Part shown: piece by piece, positions 1 through 10,480 of the stretch
How the letters are laid out: each line of letters opens with the position of its first letter
How positions within the stretch are numbered: the first letter of the stretch is position 1
NCBI GenBank assembly: GCA_029851415.1
Contig: CM056744.1
Span: forward strand, 60,041,797-60,105,796
Length of the DNA: 64,000 nucleotides
Origin: Eretmocerus hayati
Lineage: Eukaryota; Arthropoda; Insecta; Hymenoptera; Aphelinidae
Reading direction: 5' to 3'
Translations under genes and position numbers: made by a program
The notes under the pieces: generated by a model
Database searches by the model: none
The model's input: the letters and a program-made list of their open reading frames with translations, nothing else
Told to the model about the DNA's origin: nothing

Positions 1-790
1 GAAGTCTAAGCACACGTCTGTTATCTCCTCGGCGGTTATCTCCCACGAGGGATGGTTTAGTGTTTGAATAAAAGAATACTTTCAACCCAAAATTTTCATT
101 TTCACGCGTTTTTGGAAAAGTCCCAGAATTTTGAGCTAAGTGTGTTTTTATATATATATATATATGTATATATATATAGATACAACACCTGAATCTGGGA
201 TTTTCCACTTTCTGGGACGATTTTTCTGGGATCCGCTGGGAAAAAACGTTTTTCTAGGACACAAATATATACTACAGTGATTCCTGGGATCAATATTGTA
301 TGCATTGTGTGTTTCTGGTATCCGAGAAACCCACGTTCTACGCAAATCCAAAGTGGAGAGACCACTTCTTTCTGGGATTCTCCCTCCCAGGAAAAGGTGT
401 TCCTTATATTTTGCACCCTGCGCTTAAGGTGGGTATCTGGGATTTCGTTGAAAATATTTTTCGGGGATCCCAGAAGACCGAAAAATCCCAGAAAACTCCA
501 AACTTCGCAGTCAAATTCTTCTGAATAGGTATAATGTTACATTCTGGGATGAAATATATATCTATCGTGAGTTTCTGGGATCCCGGAAAGCAACTAAAAT
601 ATCCCAGAAAACTCCAACTTTTGCAGTCGACTATTTCTGGATAGATATAATGTTACTCCCTGGGATGAAACATATATACTTTGTGAGTTTATGGGATCCC
701 AGGAAGCTGTCTACATTTCTTCCATGGTCTGAGAAAGTCTATGGGATCTTTTAGATCATTTTTCTATAAACTAAAGATATACGTTGGAAT
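1..790. repeat. TCTGGGAT-rich dispersed repeat, copy 1 (cut by window edge)
   Basis: The first ~110 bases are close to the reverse complement of 28.19-28.30 kb, so this is an inverted copy of the element there. Further in, the stretch is studded with TCTGGGAT, CCCAGAAA and GGGATCCC words, as at 27.78-28.04 and 28.48-28.63 kb, and contains a short (TA)n run near 151-178. No credible protein is encoded. The repeat continues beyond base 1. Family unknown. Confidence 0.7.
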
Positions 791-1994
791 TTCCATGCTC
801 AAACTGCTGTTTGGAGTGGATTATGATTTTCCTTGGATTCGTTAATGTTTTTCAGTATTCTAACTCCAAAATTAGAAAGCGGCTGTAGGAACTCGCGCCG
901 GGACCGGGAGTCAACCCCAAGCCTTTCGGTTGAAATTCCAACGCTGTAAACCTTTGTCCACGAGACGCGCTATTCGTCCGTACATGCTCCATCAACATAG
1001 AGAATCTCGTCACCATGACATTCAAACTGAACGTACTGTATCTCATTATGAAAATCTTCGGATGAGCTTAAAAATGAGCTGAAGTGCGTTGGAAAATACT
1101 GAGATGCCCCGGAGTTAGAGCCTCGAGAAACCTCGATTAATTATGAAACGAGAATTGTGAGCTTTTGGAGGGTGAAATTCATACTTGTTCAAGATAGCAT
1201 ATCTTAGCTCTGCTCAATCGAAAATCAACGAACCATAGCTCATTTTCAAGCTAGTTTCACTAACAACAAAATTAGTCAAGATGCATTGGGGAATAGTGAA
1301 GTGGGTGAGAGTTGGAAGCTTAAATAGACCTGATGGCTCTCAAAGGCTGAAATTAGGCTGGAATTACACCAGCTCCAATGCAGTAACACAATCTAATGCC
1401 GCATCCCAACACAGAAGCAGATCCGATTTTGGTGGAAATAGATTATTTGGTAAAAAAGAGCAAGGAAAATGATAGCGTGCTCAGTCTTTCTCGTCATTCC
1501 AGTCTATTTTTCTCGGGCTCAAGGACCACAGTGTCTCGCAAAAACCCGCATGCGCCACATGTACTCTAATATATCTAAAACGATTGGTATCAGCCAATGA
1601 AGGGGCTATCTTTGCCCCTGGATCTGACTACCCTAGGCATACAGACTTGTGTGCCCCTTGAGAGATGCACGCGCAGCTCAATCGACCAATCGCATGAAAG
1701 ACAGCAAGCTTTCAGATTTCTGCCAACGGAAAAATGTCGGTCTCTTTTATTATCAAGACAGGTCAGAACGGATGGCGAGCTCCACTGAACGGTTGACGTG
1801 GATCAATTATTGCTCTATTTTGGTTTTTTTAAATCACGTCTAGAGTGAACGAAAAAATTACAAGTCTCGTTGTTGATATACATCCGATTGAGGCGCATTA
1901 TTAGTAAACAGTTTTTAGTGGGGGATCATATCCTCACCTTGAAGGCCACGCGGGTGACACACTGTACGTTCGCAATCCATACCTTATATCGAAG
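791..1994. other. Unassigned stretch
   Basis: Only short unrelated open frames (about 64 codons or fewer) are present, without splice-supported continuity or a recognisable motif. I see no tandem repeat and no long inverted repeat. The last ~80 bases may belong to the 5' untranslated part of the LINE that follows, but nothing marks its start. Confidence 0.4.
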
Positions 1995-3100
1995 ATGTCC
2001 ACATGCAAAACTTGCTTACAATCCTTCAACAATCAATTAATAGCTAGCTGTGTTGTATGCAATGAACTTCACCATGCCGATCCTGAATGTGCTGGATTAC
2101 TGTCTCAGAAATTATGGTATTACAACTCAAGAACAAACCCCTATTTACGTTTACATGTATTGAATGCAAGCAGCATGGTAGAGACAAATGTCACAAAGTT
2201 CTCAAAAAATTATGCAGTGAATGTAGAAGTCATCAAAGACCAGTTTAAAAAAAATTCCATCCATGAAAAACCAGCTTGATGAGATGAAAGAAGCAGTTGA
2301 ATCTTTTCAAATTGTGGCTAATGACTTTCCCCTTCTTGAGGGGATGTCAAAGTCAACTTCATTCAATTATAATCTCCAAAAGTTGATTGTGGAGGCAATA
2401 TTCACTCGATCGACTCGATTCTTTTCTTAAATGATAGATCCGACGTCGTAGCAAGGCTTCTTGGAAGTACTTTTTTATATAACTCGTAGAAGTTGTGGGA
2501 AAAATAAGTAGAGATTTGACATTGACATGTCCTTAAGGGCAAAATTGCTAACCCGGATCAGAATATTGAATCAATCCAAGCAGCTCCATATCATCATTGA
2601 CTAATGGAAGAACCATTCAAGAAATACAAAAGTGTATCTCTCGATCCAAGAATCTTCTACTACTCAACGTCACTGACACTAATTATATGACAAAAGACCA
2701 AACAACAGTTATGGACATTCTGGGTCACACTAGCGTAAATATGGATAATATGAAAGTGTTACGTGTTGGCAATCAAGTTGGTTCAGAGCCCAGACCACTT
2801 CTCATCACCCTTACTCAACAAGATGTTATGCGTTTACTCAAAAACAAAAATAGAACTGGCAAGAATTACCTTGTGGCAGATGATAGGACTAGACTCCAAC
2901 AAAATCAATACAAAAATGCTGCTAATCGATTGTTGAAGAGAACTCAAGGTGGAGAGAGAAACTTGATGATAAGATATATCAATAACTCACCAACAGTGAT
3001 CAAGCTACCAGAATTAAAGTTTCCAAACAACAACGTTTTTCCATCTACGTCTGCTGAATCTCAGATAGATAATTCCTTATTGGATGCTAGCATGTCTTAA
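1995..3100 (+). pseudogene. LINE ORF1 (PHD-like finger / nucleic-acid-binding protein), broken
   Basis: The frame opens with MSTCKTC and shows Cys pairs followed by a His-His-x(5)-Cys, a PHD-like zinc finger over roughly residues 4-32. In this ORF1 class the finger precedes a coiled coil and an RRM-like domain that packages the element RNA. The first frame stops at 2277-2279. A shift near the A-run at 2248-2256 takes the coiled-coil part (after 2257) into another frame, followed by more stops. The 167-codon frame at 2597-3100 carries the RRM-like segment (RVGNQVGSEPRPLLITL followed by a YLVADDRT-like strand). There are no introns. Homology is inferred from pattern only; certainly non-functional. 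Confidence 0.6.
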
Positions 3101-3138
3101 AACTGATTGCTGATGAGAATGAGGAGATCAGTACGTAC

Positions 3139-3706
3139 TGTCACGGGCGCAAGCTACACTAGCGCCCACTTTTCAAGTGTGACACATATAAGAGCTACCG
3201 CGTGGTGCGGCCGGACTAGCTCAGTCTACAGCGTGTCAGAGTCTTGATCAAGAGGTCGCAGGTTTCTTCCCCGGCGGCCGTACCTTTTACTTGGCGCATG
3301 AAGGAAATTTAAATAATTACAACTGGTGTTAGAAGTGGGATGAACCCCGCCCACAAATGGACTGCATACTCGGAGGATAATGGTCATGATAATTAGGTGG
3401 CACTGCCCACGCGTAGACCTACTGTACCGACGAAATGGACTCGGGATCTACAAAGTTGACAATAAGGAACCAACGGCATGAAGTTCAGACGAAGAAGACA
3501 TCGGCGTTTCTGCCCAGAGGGTATGTTACGGGCACAAGCTACTCCGGCGCCCGCTTTTCAAGCGTAATACATATATGAGCTACCGCGTGGTGCGGTCAGA
3601 CTAGCTCAGTCAACAGCGTGTCAGACTCTTGATTAAGGGATCTCTGTATCGTTCCCCGGCGGCCGCACTTTTTACTCAGTGTATGAAGGAGAACTAACTC
3701 ATTACA
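3139..3706 (+). mobile_element. TRIM (terminal-repeat retrotransposon in miniature), 568 bp, TSD GTAC
   Basis: Two direct repeats of 183 bp each (3139-3321 and 3524-3706) begin TGT(C/T)ACGGG and end ATTACA, the TG...CA ends of LTRs. Two bases after the left repeat, a primer-binding site, TGGTGTTAGAAGTGGGAT (3324-3341), matches the complement of a tRNA-Leu 3' end at nearly all positions. A purine-rich AGAGGG lies just before the right repeat. The host sequence is duplicated as GTAC at 3135-3138 and 3707-3710. The ~200-bp interior has no coding capacity, so movement would have depended on proteins from another LTR element. The LTRs differ at a modest number of positions, so the insertion is not recent. 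Confidence 0.9.
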
Positions 3707-3710
3707 GTAC

Positions 3711-4640
3711 TACCAGAATGTGAGAGGTCTAATTCCAAGTCAAAAACTCTAGCGACTAACATCAGTCTCCTCACAATTCCACCAGATATTATAGTATTCA
3801 CCGAAACTTGGCTCCAACCAGATATAAACAATGAAGAAATTGGCCTTTATAGCTAGAAGGTATTTAGATGGGACGGGCTTGACATTCATAATGATTACCG
3901 TGAAGGTATTGGAGTACTCATAAGTATCAAGAAAAATATTATTGCCTCAAAATGTACAGTGGCTGGTACCTCTTGTGAACAAGGTTTTGTGAACCTCAAA
4001 ACTAGAAGGAAGAACATCATCATTGGTGCAGCTTACATTCTTCCTCGGTCACTATCGTCAGTATATCAAGATTTTCTGATGACTAGGAATGATATCCAAT
4101 CACGCCATGCAAACTCAGAACTTCTATCCATCGGAGACTTCAGCTTCAATAAAATTGTTCCACCGCTAGGTGAAGATTTACTGTGCTGAATTACTGGATA
4201 TGCTGAATCAAGAATAGTGGAAGTATCGGAGCCGTTGAGGAATCGATTACTGAATTGTACTGCTTCTTAGTTGTAAGCAATATTTTCCCCTGTCGCCTCA
4301 TAAAGATTGCACTTTGGACCTTCTTTTTTGCTCTCCAGAAGTCAATCCCGTACTTACAAATGAATCCTAAGTTCAAGTTGATGCTCACCATGTTCCACAG
4401 TATTTCTCATTGAAATTAGAAGTATTAAAAGGAGTGAATTTTGAGATCCCTTAGTATGATTTCAGTAGAGCTGATTATGCATTGATCAACGAAAGCCTTT
4501 CTATGGCAGTATGAGATGAACTGATTAACCTTGAAAATAATACCTTAGAAAATGATGTTCAAAATTTTCATAAACAAATCTATTTTATTATAGAACAAAC
4601 AGTGCCCACGCGATTATTCAAATCTGACACCTACACTACC
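3711..4640 (+). pseudogene. LINE ORF2 endonuclease fragment, broken
   Basis: Reading starts YQNVRGL, shifts by one base near 3733, then gives IPPDIIVFTETWL, the conserved opening of LINE endonucleases (exonuclease-endonuclease-phosphatase fold). A later frame contains a degraded GDF catalytic motif (IGDFSFNKIV near 4132) and a CTLDLLF strand near 4310. At least three frame breaks and several stops interrupt it. The downstream reverse transcriptase (FADD-type box) is absent. This is a dead remnant with no predicted product. Confidence 0.65.
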
Positions 4641-4660
4641 TACCATGAATAATGAATAAC

Positions 4661-5472
4661 ACATAGGTTGACAAGAACAATCATCTGTCTGGGGCGATGC
4701 AACCTACGGGAATTTTGAGAAAAGCATCTTGAAGATCTTAGAAAAGGCTCTCGATTTATGCCCCGAAAAAAATTTTTTCGTGTGATTTTTATACTTTTAA
4801 GGTAGTACTAGCGATACTGACGACTCCAAGAGCAGATTATACCCGCGTTTGACTCCCCTCCGCCAGCGATATAGGTATAGTGAATGCACGCAGCAGACGA
4901 CAAGCTAACCCCGAAACTGCCAAAAGTAGTGACATATTGATTCAGATCTTTCTTTCTACGCTCCTAATCGTTGATTTGTTTGTTTCTATACTTTTTCGTG
5001 CACTCTTCCTCCTGTGTGTTGACTCCCGTTAAAATCTCATAGGTAGAAATGAAAATATTGATCATTTCCCATAAGACGCGGTGTTAATCGGCTTTTACGA
5101 AATTGTCCAGAACCTTTCTTTCCGACTCCCAAACGTTTCAAAATTTCGAGTGTGTCTGTTTAGGACACTTATCTACCACTGTGCCGAATTTCGTAATTTT
5201 CTGATAGTTAATTCGAGAACCGCTAGTACTACCTTAATCGTGGTTGGAAAAGTGAAAAAAAAATTTTTTCAATCAATCAGGAACAATTTCTAGGGAAATA
5301 GTTGAATCCTTACGATTCGAAAACGAGTTTGTAGTCCTCTTTAAGACCTTCCATTTCCCTTCTTTAAAAGTTCTCTACGCAAATTTTAACCCAAGTAACG
5401 GGATTTCGGGAGATTGATGTTGCGCACCAACTGATTCATTCAGCCTTATGACGTGACCGAGGCCCTCCACTC
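4661..5472. other. Mostly unassigned; weak inverted A/T-rich repeat
   Basis: A 15-base word, AAGGTAGTACTAGCG at 4800-4814, recurs in inverted form near 5221-5235, each beside an A8-9/T6 tract (about 4768-4787 and 5256-5273). Together they could be the ends of a ~500-bp MITE, but pairing outside these words is poor. No credible gene is seen. Confidence 0.3.
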
Positions 5473-5770
5473 ATACCTGTTTTTTGACCATCTTAATGTT
5501 CGGAAAAGTTGTGAGCATTGGGAATTTCACAGAATGTATGAGTCAAATGAATTATGCAGTGCTCTATGTCCACCGAGAAGTTTTCGGGAGGAACCATCGG
5601 CACGAAGATGACGAGTATATTTTGAACCATGGATGAAATATCACATATGGAAATATGAATACACATACGTGATTATATACATCTATAAGTATTACATGTA
5701 TAATATCACATACATTCTGTGGAATTCCTAATGCTAACAACTTCGCCGAACATTAAGATGGTCTAAACCT
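5473..5770. mobile_element. MITE-like element with ~60-bp inverted repeats
   Basis: The segment 5473-5531 (TTTTTGACCATCTTAATG...) pairs with 5709-5770 (...CATTAAGATGGTCTAAA) with few mismatches. The ~180-bp centre is AT-rich and non-coding. Terminal inverted repeats on a short body fit a MITE. I could not settle the target duplication or superfamily. Confidence 0.55.
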
Positions 5771-6930
5771 TCGGATACGAGAGATTGTGAAATAAAATGG
5801 AGACTTTGTGAATAATATGTGCATTAATTTTCAATCTCATTCTCTCGAATTCATGATAACCTCTTTAAATACTCACGAAACCCGATTGTTGAGAAAATCC
5901 CAAAAAATAAATTATAGCGCCACGTCGCGCAACCCAGATCAAATACATTATATTCCTCATGTTCCACTGAGTTCTCAGAAAAATTGGTATGCAAAAAAAT
6001 CATTATTTTGAGAAATTTAACTTTTACGGATTTTCGTTAAAATCCATCCTTGTACATTTTGCTCATTGTTTGTGTTGCCATACCAAAAAATTCTGATGTA
6101 ATATGATCCACTTAACCACCCTGAACAGGTTTCATTTCGAACAGTGCCCTCACACTTGAATAATTGCATAGTGTTCGATTGAAAAAAAAAATTTCACGAT
6201 TACCCATGTTGCGACTCCAATCGAAGAAATTCGATAGTTTTGAGCCAGAACAAGATAGGGCAAAACGCAAAAATACGTGTTCCCTAAAATTGTCTTGAGA
6301 AACATATATCTCATTTCGGAGGAGACCTGAGACTGGAGCAATTTTCGACTGCCTGATCTTACGTTTAGTGGGTCTGATTTCATTTCAATTTTTGGACAAT
6401 GATTTTTTTGTATAACTCCATGGCTATCACGTGAGAAGTTATTATCGTTTGCATGGAAATTTTGAGTCATCATACTAAATTCTCATTATTTTCCCCCAAT
6501 CAATAACAAACACTTACACACTATAGTAAATCCACCATGCTACAATACAATAACTGCCCAATTTCAAGGAAATCCTTAGTCTAAACTGACAAACCGTAAC
6601 CTCATTTTGCTCTCTGCTCTCACGAAGAGAAAGTGTTGTATCGATACGGAAATTTTCGCTCGAAATTTTTCCGAATTAATCATTTTTGACCCCCTAGTCC
6701 GTACCCTACTCCGAAACAAGTTAACCCATCTTATTCTACTCGCCGAGATCTATAGAAAGGTACCCTCAAACACCCCCCCCCCCCACCCCGCGATGTATAT
6801 ACAATTGCAAGAAGTCATACCTTCGTAAAATTTTACGGCCTTTCGATTGAGCCCAACTTGTCCTAGCAAAATTTGCGTATTTTTAATAGTATATTATGTG
6901 ACGAGTGCGCAGCACGAGTCGCAAACGACA
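5771..6930. other. Unassigned stretch with a poly-C tract
   Basis: Short open frames only. A C-run (ACACCCCCCCCCCCACCCCG) lies near 6771-6790. No domain, splice pattern or repeat family was recognised. Confidence 0.4.
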
Positions 6931-7028
6931 TTTTCTAGCTGTGCTACGTCGGAAGCGCGACTTTAGACGAGTCCTCGCGAAGCGAGGACGAGTCGAAAAT
7001 CGCGCTTCCGACGTAGACAGCTAGAAAA
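6931..7028. repeat. Near-perfect hairpin palindrome (98 bp)
   Basis: TTTTCTAGCTGTGCTACGTC at 6931 pairs with the segment ending CAGCTAGAAAA at 7028; the arms meet at CCTCGCGAAGCGAGG. A few mismatches only. It is comparable in style to the palindromic insertion at 33.23-33.44 kb. Probably a miniature fold-back element. Confidence 0.7.
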
Positions 7029-7070
7029 ATGAATTTTCTAAAATTTGACTCGTAAATTTTTGGTGGGCGC

Positions 7071-7512
7071 ATTTCGGTGGGCGCGAAATTCAAAACCTAG
7101 CTTATCGAGGTAACCTAAGATGAAAATGGAGTGACTCCGAAAAACCCACTGGTTGAAAATTGTTCTGTCCAATGTTTTTGAAGATGCTGAACACGAATAT
7201 GAACTTCATTTCCTTCCAACGGCGGAGAAAATTCGTGAAAATCGACTTTGAAGCCAGAACGTCTCATTTTCGGATTCTAATGTGATTTTTAGAAGTTTTC
7301 TTCACCTCTAAATGGGAACAGAGTTCGTATTCGTGTTCAGCGTCTCCGAAAACATTGGACAGAACAATTTTCAACAAGTGGGTTTTTCGGAATCACTCCA
7401 TTTCCATCTTAGGTTAACCTCGATGAGCTAGGTTTTGAATTTCGCGCCCACCGAAATGCGGCGACGTCGCTACGTCACCGGCGACGAATTGCCACCGTGA
7501 AAAAGCATGCCT
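7071..7512. mobile_element. Fold-back MITE, family A, copy 1
   Basis: Arms 7071-7225 and ~7325-7458 are inverted copies (for example GAGTGACTCCGAAAAACCC against GGGTTTTTCGGAATCACTC). The end at 7450-7512 (GCGACGTCGCTACGTC ... GTGAAAAAGCATGCC followed by TCA) matches the right end of the element at 12211-12691. The left terminus appears lost. Two independent copies establish this as a dispersed non-autonomous family. Confidence 0.7.
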
Positions 7513-7822
7513 CAAGCCAGTGCGCAAGAGTGAATAATCACAAGATTGCGTTTGCTTGCTTTGGGTCCATCTCCAATGGGCTGGGTGGGTCCACATTGGA
7601 CTCAAATTAGGAGGGTAGAGAGAAGGAGAGTAAACTCGGCTCGAAGAGGTATACACTTTTGCCTGAATCCAGTTAAAATCGGGCAGGCAAAAAATTTCAA
7701 ATCCCGAGTCTGCCCCGCTCCAATTTTTTGATGATGATACTTGACCACATGTATTGATGGAAGGGATAGTTGGGGGCGGATCTTCCCTACCCTCGTCCGC
7801 TATTTCTAAGCATAGTCTGTAA
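7513..7822. other. Unassigned stretch
   Basis: Nothing recognised: no long ORF, no clear repeat. It separates a fold-back element from the large palindrome starting near 7823. Confidence 0.3.
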
Positions 7823-7916
7823 CACGATCATAAAAGAAAGGTCTGCTCTCTCCGGTGCTCGGACTTGACTCACGGAAGGCAAGTAAATTCCCCTACTCTG
7901 CCTCCCGAAATCCAAT

Positions 7917-8195
7917 CAGGGGTGTCAAGCGTAGTAGAGTCCCTCCCCTCAAGCCCCTCCAGTCAAGTGCAGAGAGCGTCGCGGCTCGCGGCGAAGGAGC
8001 CCCTCCCCTGCGACGCCGCGGCGCGCTCTCTACACATGACTGGAGGGGCTTGAGGGGAAGGACTCTACCATGCTTGACTGCCCTGGCGCGCCACGGCGTC
8101 GCAAGGAAGGGGCTCCTTCGCCGCGAGCCGCGACGCTCTCTGCACTTGACTGGAGGGGCTTGAGGGGAGGTACTCTACTACGCTTGACACCCTTG
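7917..8195. mobile_element. hAT-type fold-back MITE, 279 bp, 8-bp TSD AATCCAAT
   Basis: The ends are CAGGGGTGTCAAGCGTAGTA and the complement of CAAGGGTGTCAAGCGTAGTA, matching the hAT terminal pattern CARGGGTGTC. AATCCAAT is present on both sides (7909-7916 and 8196-8203), and the uninterrupted site is preserved in the other palindrome arm near 9668-9675, which proves the insertion. The interior is itself two ~105-bp inverted arms around a short centre and encodes nothing. It needs a hAT transposase supplied from elsewhere. Confidence 0.93.
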
Positions 8196-8493
8196 AATCC
8201 AATACGGCCGGGCCGGGTGACGCTCGCTGATTGGCCGGTCGCTCGTGCCGCTATAGGTATAGCCGCTACTGCAGCAGCTCAAACGTAAACACGTGTATTG
8301 TATACATATTGTATACGACCGTGCTGAGCAGAATCCGAATTTGCGTAACGAATGGTGTCCAGGATTTATAATTACATCTCTTGTGCTCTCAGTTTGTTCA
8401 CAAAACACTCAGTTCTATATCCCAAATTCCCAAATCCCAAGCCCCCTCGGGGCCTAAACTTTATATATGGCTTTTGTCTCGAAATTACATGCA

Positions 8494-8567
8494 GCTTCGG
8501 TGGTCTAGTGGTTAGCGTGGCCGCCTTCTATATTGTCGCCCGGGGTTCAAATCCTCGACAGGACACA
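8494..8567 (+). tRNA. tRNA-like sequence (Glu/Asp-like 5' half), probably SINE head or pseudogene
   Basis: An A box, TGGTCTAGTGG (8501-8511), and a B box, GGTTCAAATCC (8544-8554), fit Pol III consensus with tRNA spacing, and the T stem pairs five of five. The acceptor and anticodon stems do not pair, so a functional tRNA is unlikely. The inverted partner lies at 9305-9378. Confidence 0.5.
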
Positions 8568-9304
8568 TATTTATTTTCCATTTTTCATTTTTAAAACTTG
8601 TATCTCCTTTTTTTCTTGATATTATGCATCTTAAATCATTTAACGATCAGTTGAAACTCGATCCCGATTTTTTCGATACATCAGCATTGTACACGATTAT
8701 CGAGGTAATCACACAAATTCGTGATGTATTTTGCTGCGTTCGTGGGCAAGAACGAAGATCACATCGATTTGAAATTATTGTACAGATGTACGCTCAAAAA
8801 ATCATACAACCCTATGAAGCGAGTGAGTTTAATGCTTTTCCGCGAGGCCGAAAATTGAAGGGAGCCAATTATTTGGAAAGATAAAAATGTGCAATTATCC
8901 AGAATAGATGAGACTGTATGGTATCCATAGATAAAGTGATTGTTAACGAAATTTAGAACGAACATGAATTTTACTTTTCCAAATAATTGGCCCTCCACTT
9001 TAATGTATCCCTTCAATTTTCGGTCTCGCGAAAAAGCATTAAACTCACTCGTTTCATAGGGTTGTATGATTTTTTGAGGGTACATCTGTACAATAATTTC
9101 AAATCGATGTGATCTTCGTTTTTGCCCACGAACGCAGCAAAATACATCACGAATTTGTGTGATTACCTCGATAATCGTGTACAATGCTGATCTATTGAAA
9201 AAATTGGGATCGAGTTTCAACTGATCGTTAAATGATTTTAGATGCATAATATTAAAAAAAAAAAGGAGATGCAAGTTTTAAGAATGAAGAGTGGAAAATA
9301 AGTA

Positions 9305-9378
9305 TGTGTCCAGTCGGAGAATTGAACCCCGGGTGACAAAATAGAAGGCGGCCGCGCTAACTACTAGACCACCGAAAC
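9305..9378 (-). tRNA. tRNA-like sequence, inverted partner in palindrome P1
   Basis: On the minus strand, A box TGGTCTAGTAG (9361-9371) and B box GGTTCAATTCT (9318-9328) correspond to the copy at 8494-8567 with several substitutions. The stems are no better than in the partner, so it is a tRNA-derived relic, not a working gene. Confidence 0.45.
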
Positions 9379-9794
9379 TGCATGTAATTTCGAGACAAAA
9401 GCCATATATAAAGTTTAGGCCCCGAGAGGGGGCTTGGGATTTGGGAATTTGGGATATAGAACTGAGTGTTTTGTGAACAAACTGAGAGCACAAGAGATGT
9501 AATTATAAATCCTGGACACCATTCGTTACGCAAATTCGGATTCTGCTCAGCACGGTCGTATACAATATGTATACAATACACGTATTTACGTTTGAGCTGC
9601 TGCAGTAGCGGCTTTACCTATAGCGGCACGAGCGACCGGCCAATCAGCGAGCGTCGCCCGGCCCGGCCATATTGGATTTTGGGAGGCAGAGTAGGGGAAT
9701 TTACTCGCCATCCGTGAGTCAAGTCCGAGCACCGGAGAGAGCAGACCTTTCTTTTATGATCGTGGTCTGTAATACCTCATCTATGTTTCTAAGC

Positions 9795-10480
9795 CGGGTC
9801 AAAGCGCTTTGTCGTATCTGGCTGGAAAAGCTCGGAAATTCCGAGACTTCGTCGACTCCTAGTATTAGGCGAATAAGATACATACGCAAATGACTCGTGT
9901 GCATTAAATACATCTATCGATTATCCTGGAAAAATTTCAGAACTATCTCAGCTTTTGCGAAACTGTCACGAGTTTTGGACGCCACCAGCAACCAGTACTT
10001 AATGACTAGTTATACACCCTAATACTAAACGGACTGGCCTGTGATTACTCTCCTAATCGCTTAGTGTTGTTTATAAAGGATGCTTTTTTCGTTCTGAGAT
10101 AGCTCAGATCACAAGCTGGCTATTTGTAGCCTGCTCACCAGAGTCACCTGGGATTGCCAACCAGCTAATGATCTGGGCTTCCCCAAAAGGAGAAAAATGT
10201 CCTCCATTATTAAAAAAAAGCAATTCGTAGAGTAATGAGAAGCCAGTCCTCTTTTGATTTGATGTGTATAAGAATCAAGTTATTTAGTACAGGTGGCTGG
10301 TCGCGTTTTCAACTCGCGGCAGGTTTGCGATGAGGCTGAAATATTTCCAGGATTTTTCCAGAAAAATTGGTAAATGTATTTAATGCACATGAGCCGTATT
10401 CTCTATGAATTTAATTCACCTAATACCATGAACAACAGGAGTCATGAGTTTTCTGAGCTTTTCAGGCCGGATATGATTAG
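9795..10480. repeat. Long palindrome P2
   Basis: Arms ~9815-10020 and ~10268-10475 are diverged inverted copies (GTGCATTAAATACAT at 9899 against ATGTATTTAATGCAC at 10375; a GGCGAAT-containing block against its complement). The ~250-bp centre is not paired. It abuts palindrome P1. No coding content is supported. Confidence 0.7.

Larger units (their letters stand above)
1995..4660 (+). mobile_element. Decayed non-LTR retrotransposon (LINE), 3'-truncated, split by a TRIM
   Basis: The order is ORF1 (PHD-like finger, then an RRM-like segment) followed by the start of ORF2 (apurinic-type endonuclease), as in the Jockey/CR1-like LINEs of insects. Several stops and frameshifts make it non-functional. 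The endonuclease ends near 4.64 kb, and no reverse transcriptase motif follows. A 568-bp terminal-repeat element sits exactly at the start of ORF2; excising it with one GTAC copy restores a frame reading EEISTYYQNVRGL, the usual opening of a LINE endonuclease. LINE remnants are usually short at the 5' end, so loss of the 3' half is unusual and points to later deletion. The clade call is tentative. Confidence 0.75.
7823..9765. repeat. Long palindrome P1 with a tRNA-like head in each arm
   Basis: The left arm 7823-8885 and right arm ~8972-9765 are inverted copies of high identity; the left is longer because of a MITE at 7917-8195. The loop is ~90 bp. Each arm carries a tRNA-like sequence and a matching open frame starting MHLKSFNDQLKLDP (8624-8884 plus; 8759-9274 minus). 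The two frames differ by only a few residues, which is explained by recent duplication and is no proof of coding. No protein family was recognised. Inverted duplication of a tRNA-derived element, or a fold-back transposon, could give this structure. A transcript through it would form a ~0.8-kb hairpin. Confidence 0.85.

Noticed and set aside
7855..8288. Arg/Pro/Ala-rich small ORFs
   Set aside because: They fall within the GC-rich hAT MITE and its flanks and have no conservation beyond the palindrome.
8624..9274. Matching MHLKSFNDQLKLDP frames in the two arms of palindrome P1 as a gene pair
   Set aside because: Arm identity at the nucleotide level explains the shared frame; neither has a domain or splice support.
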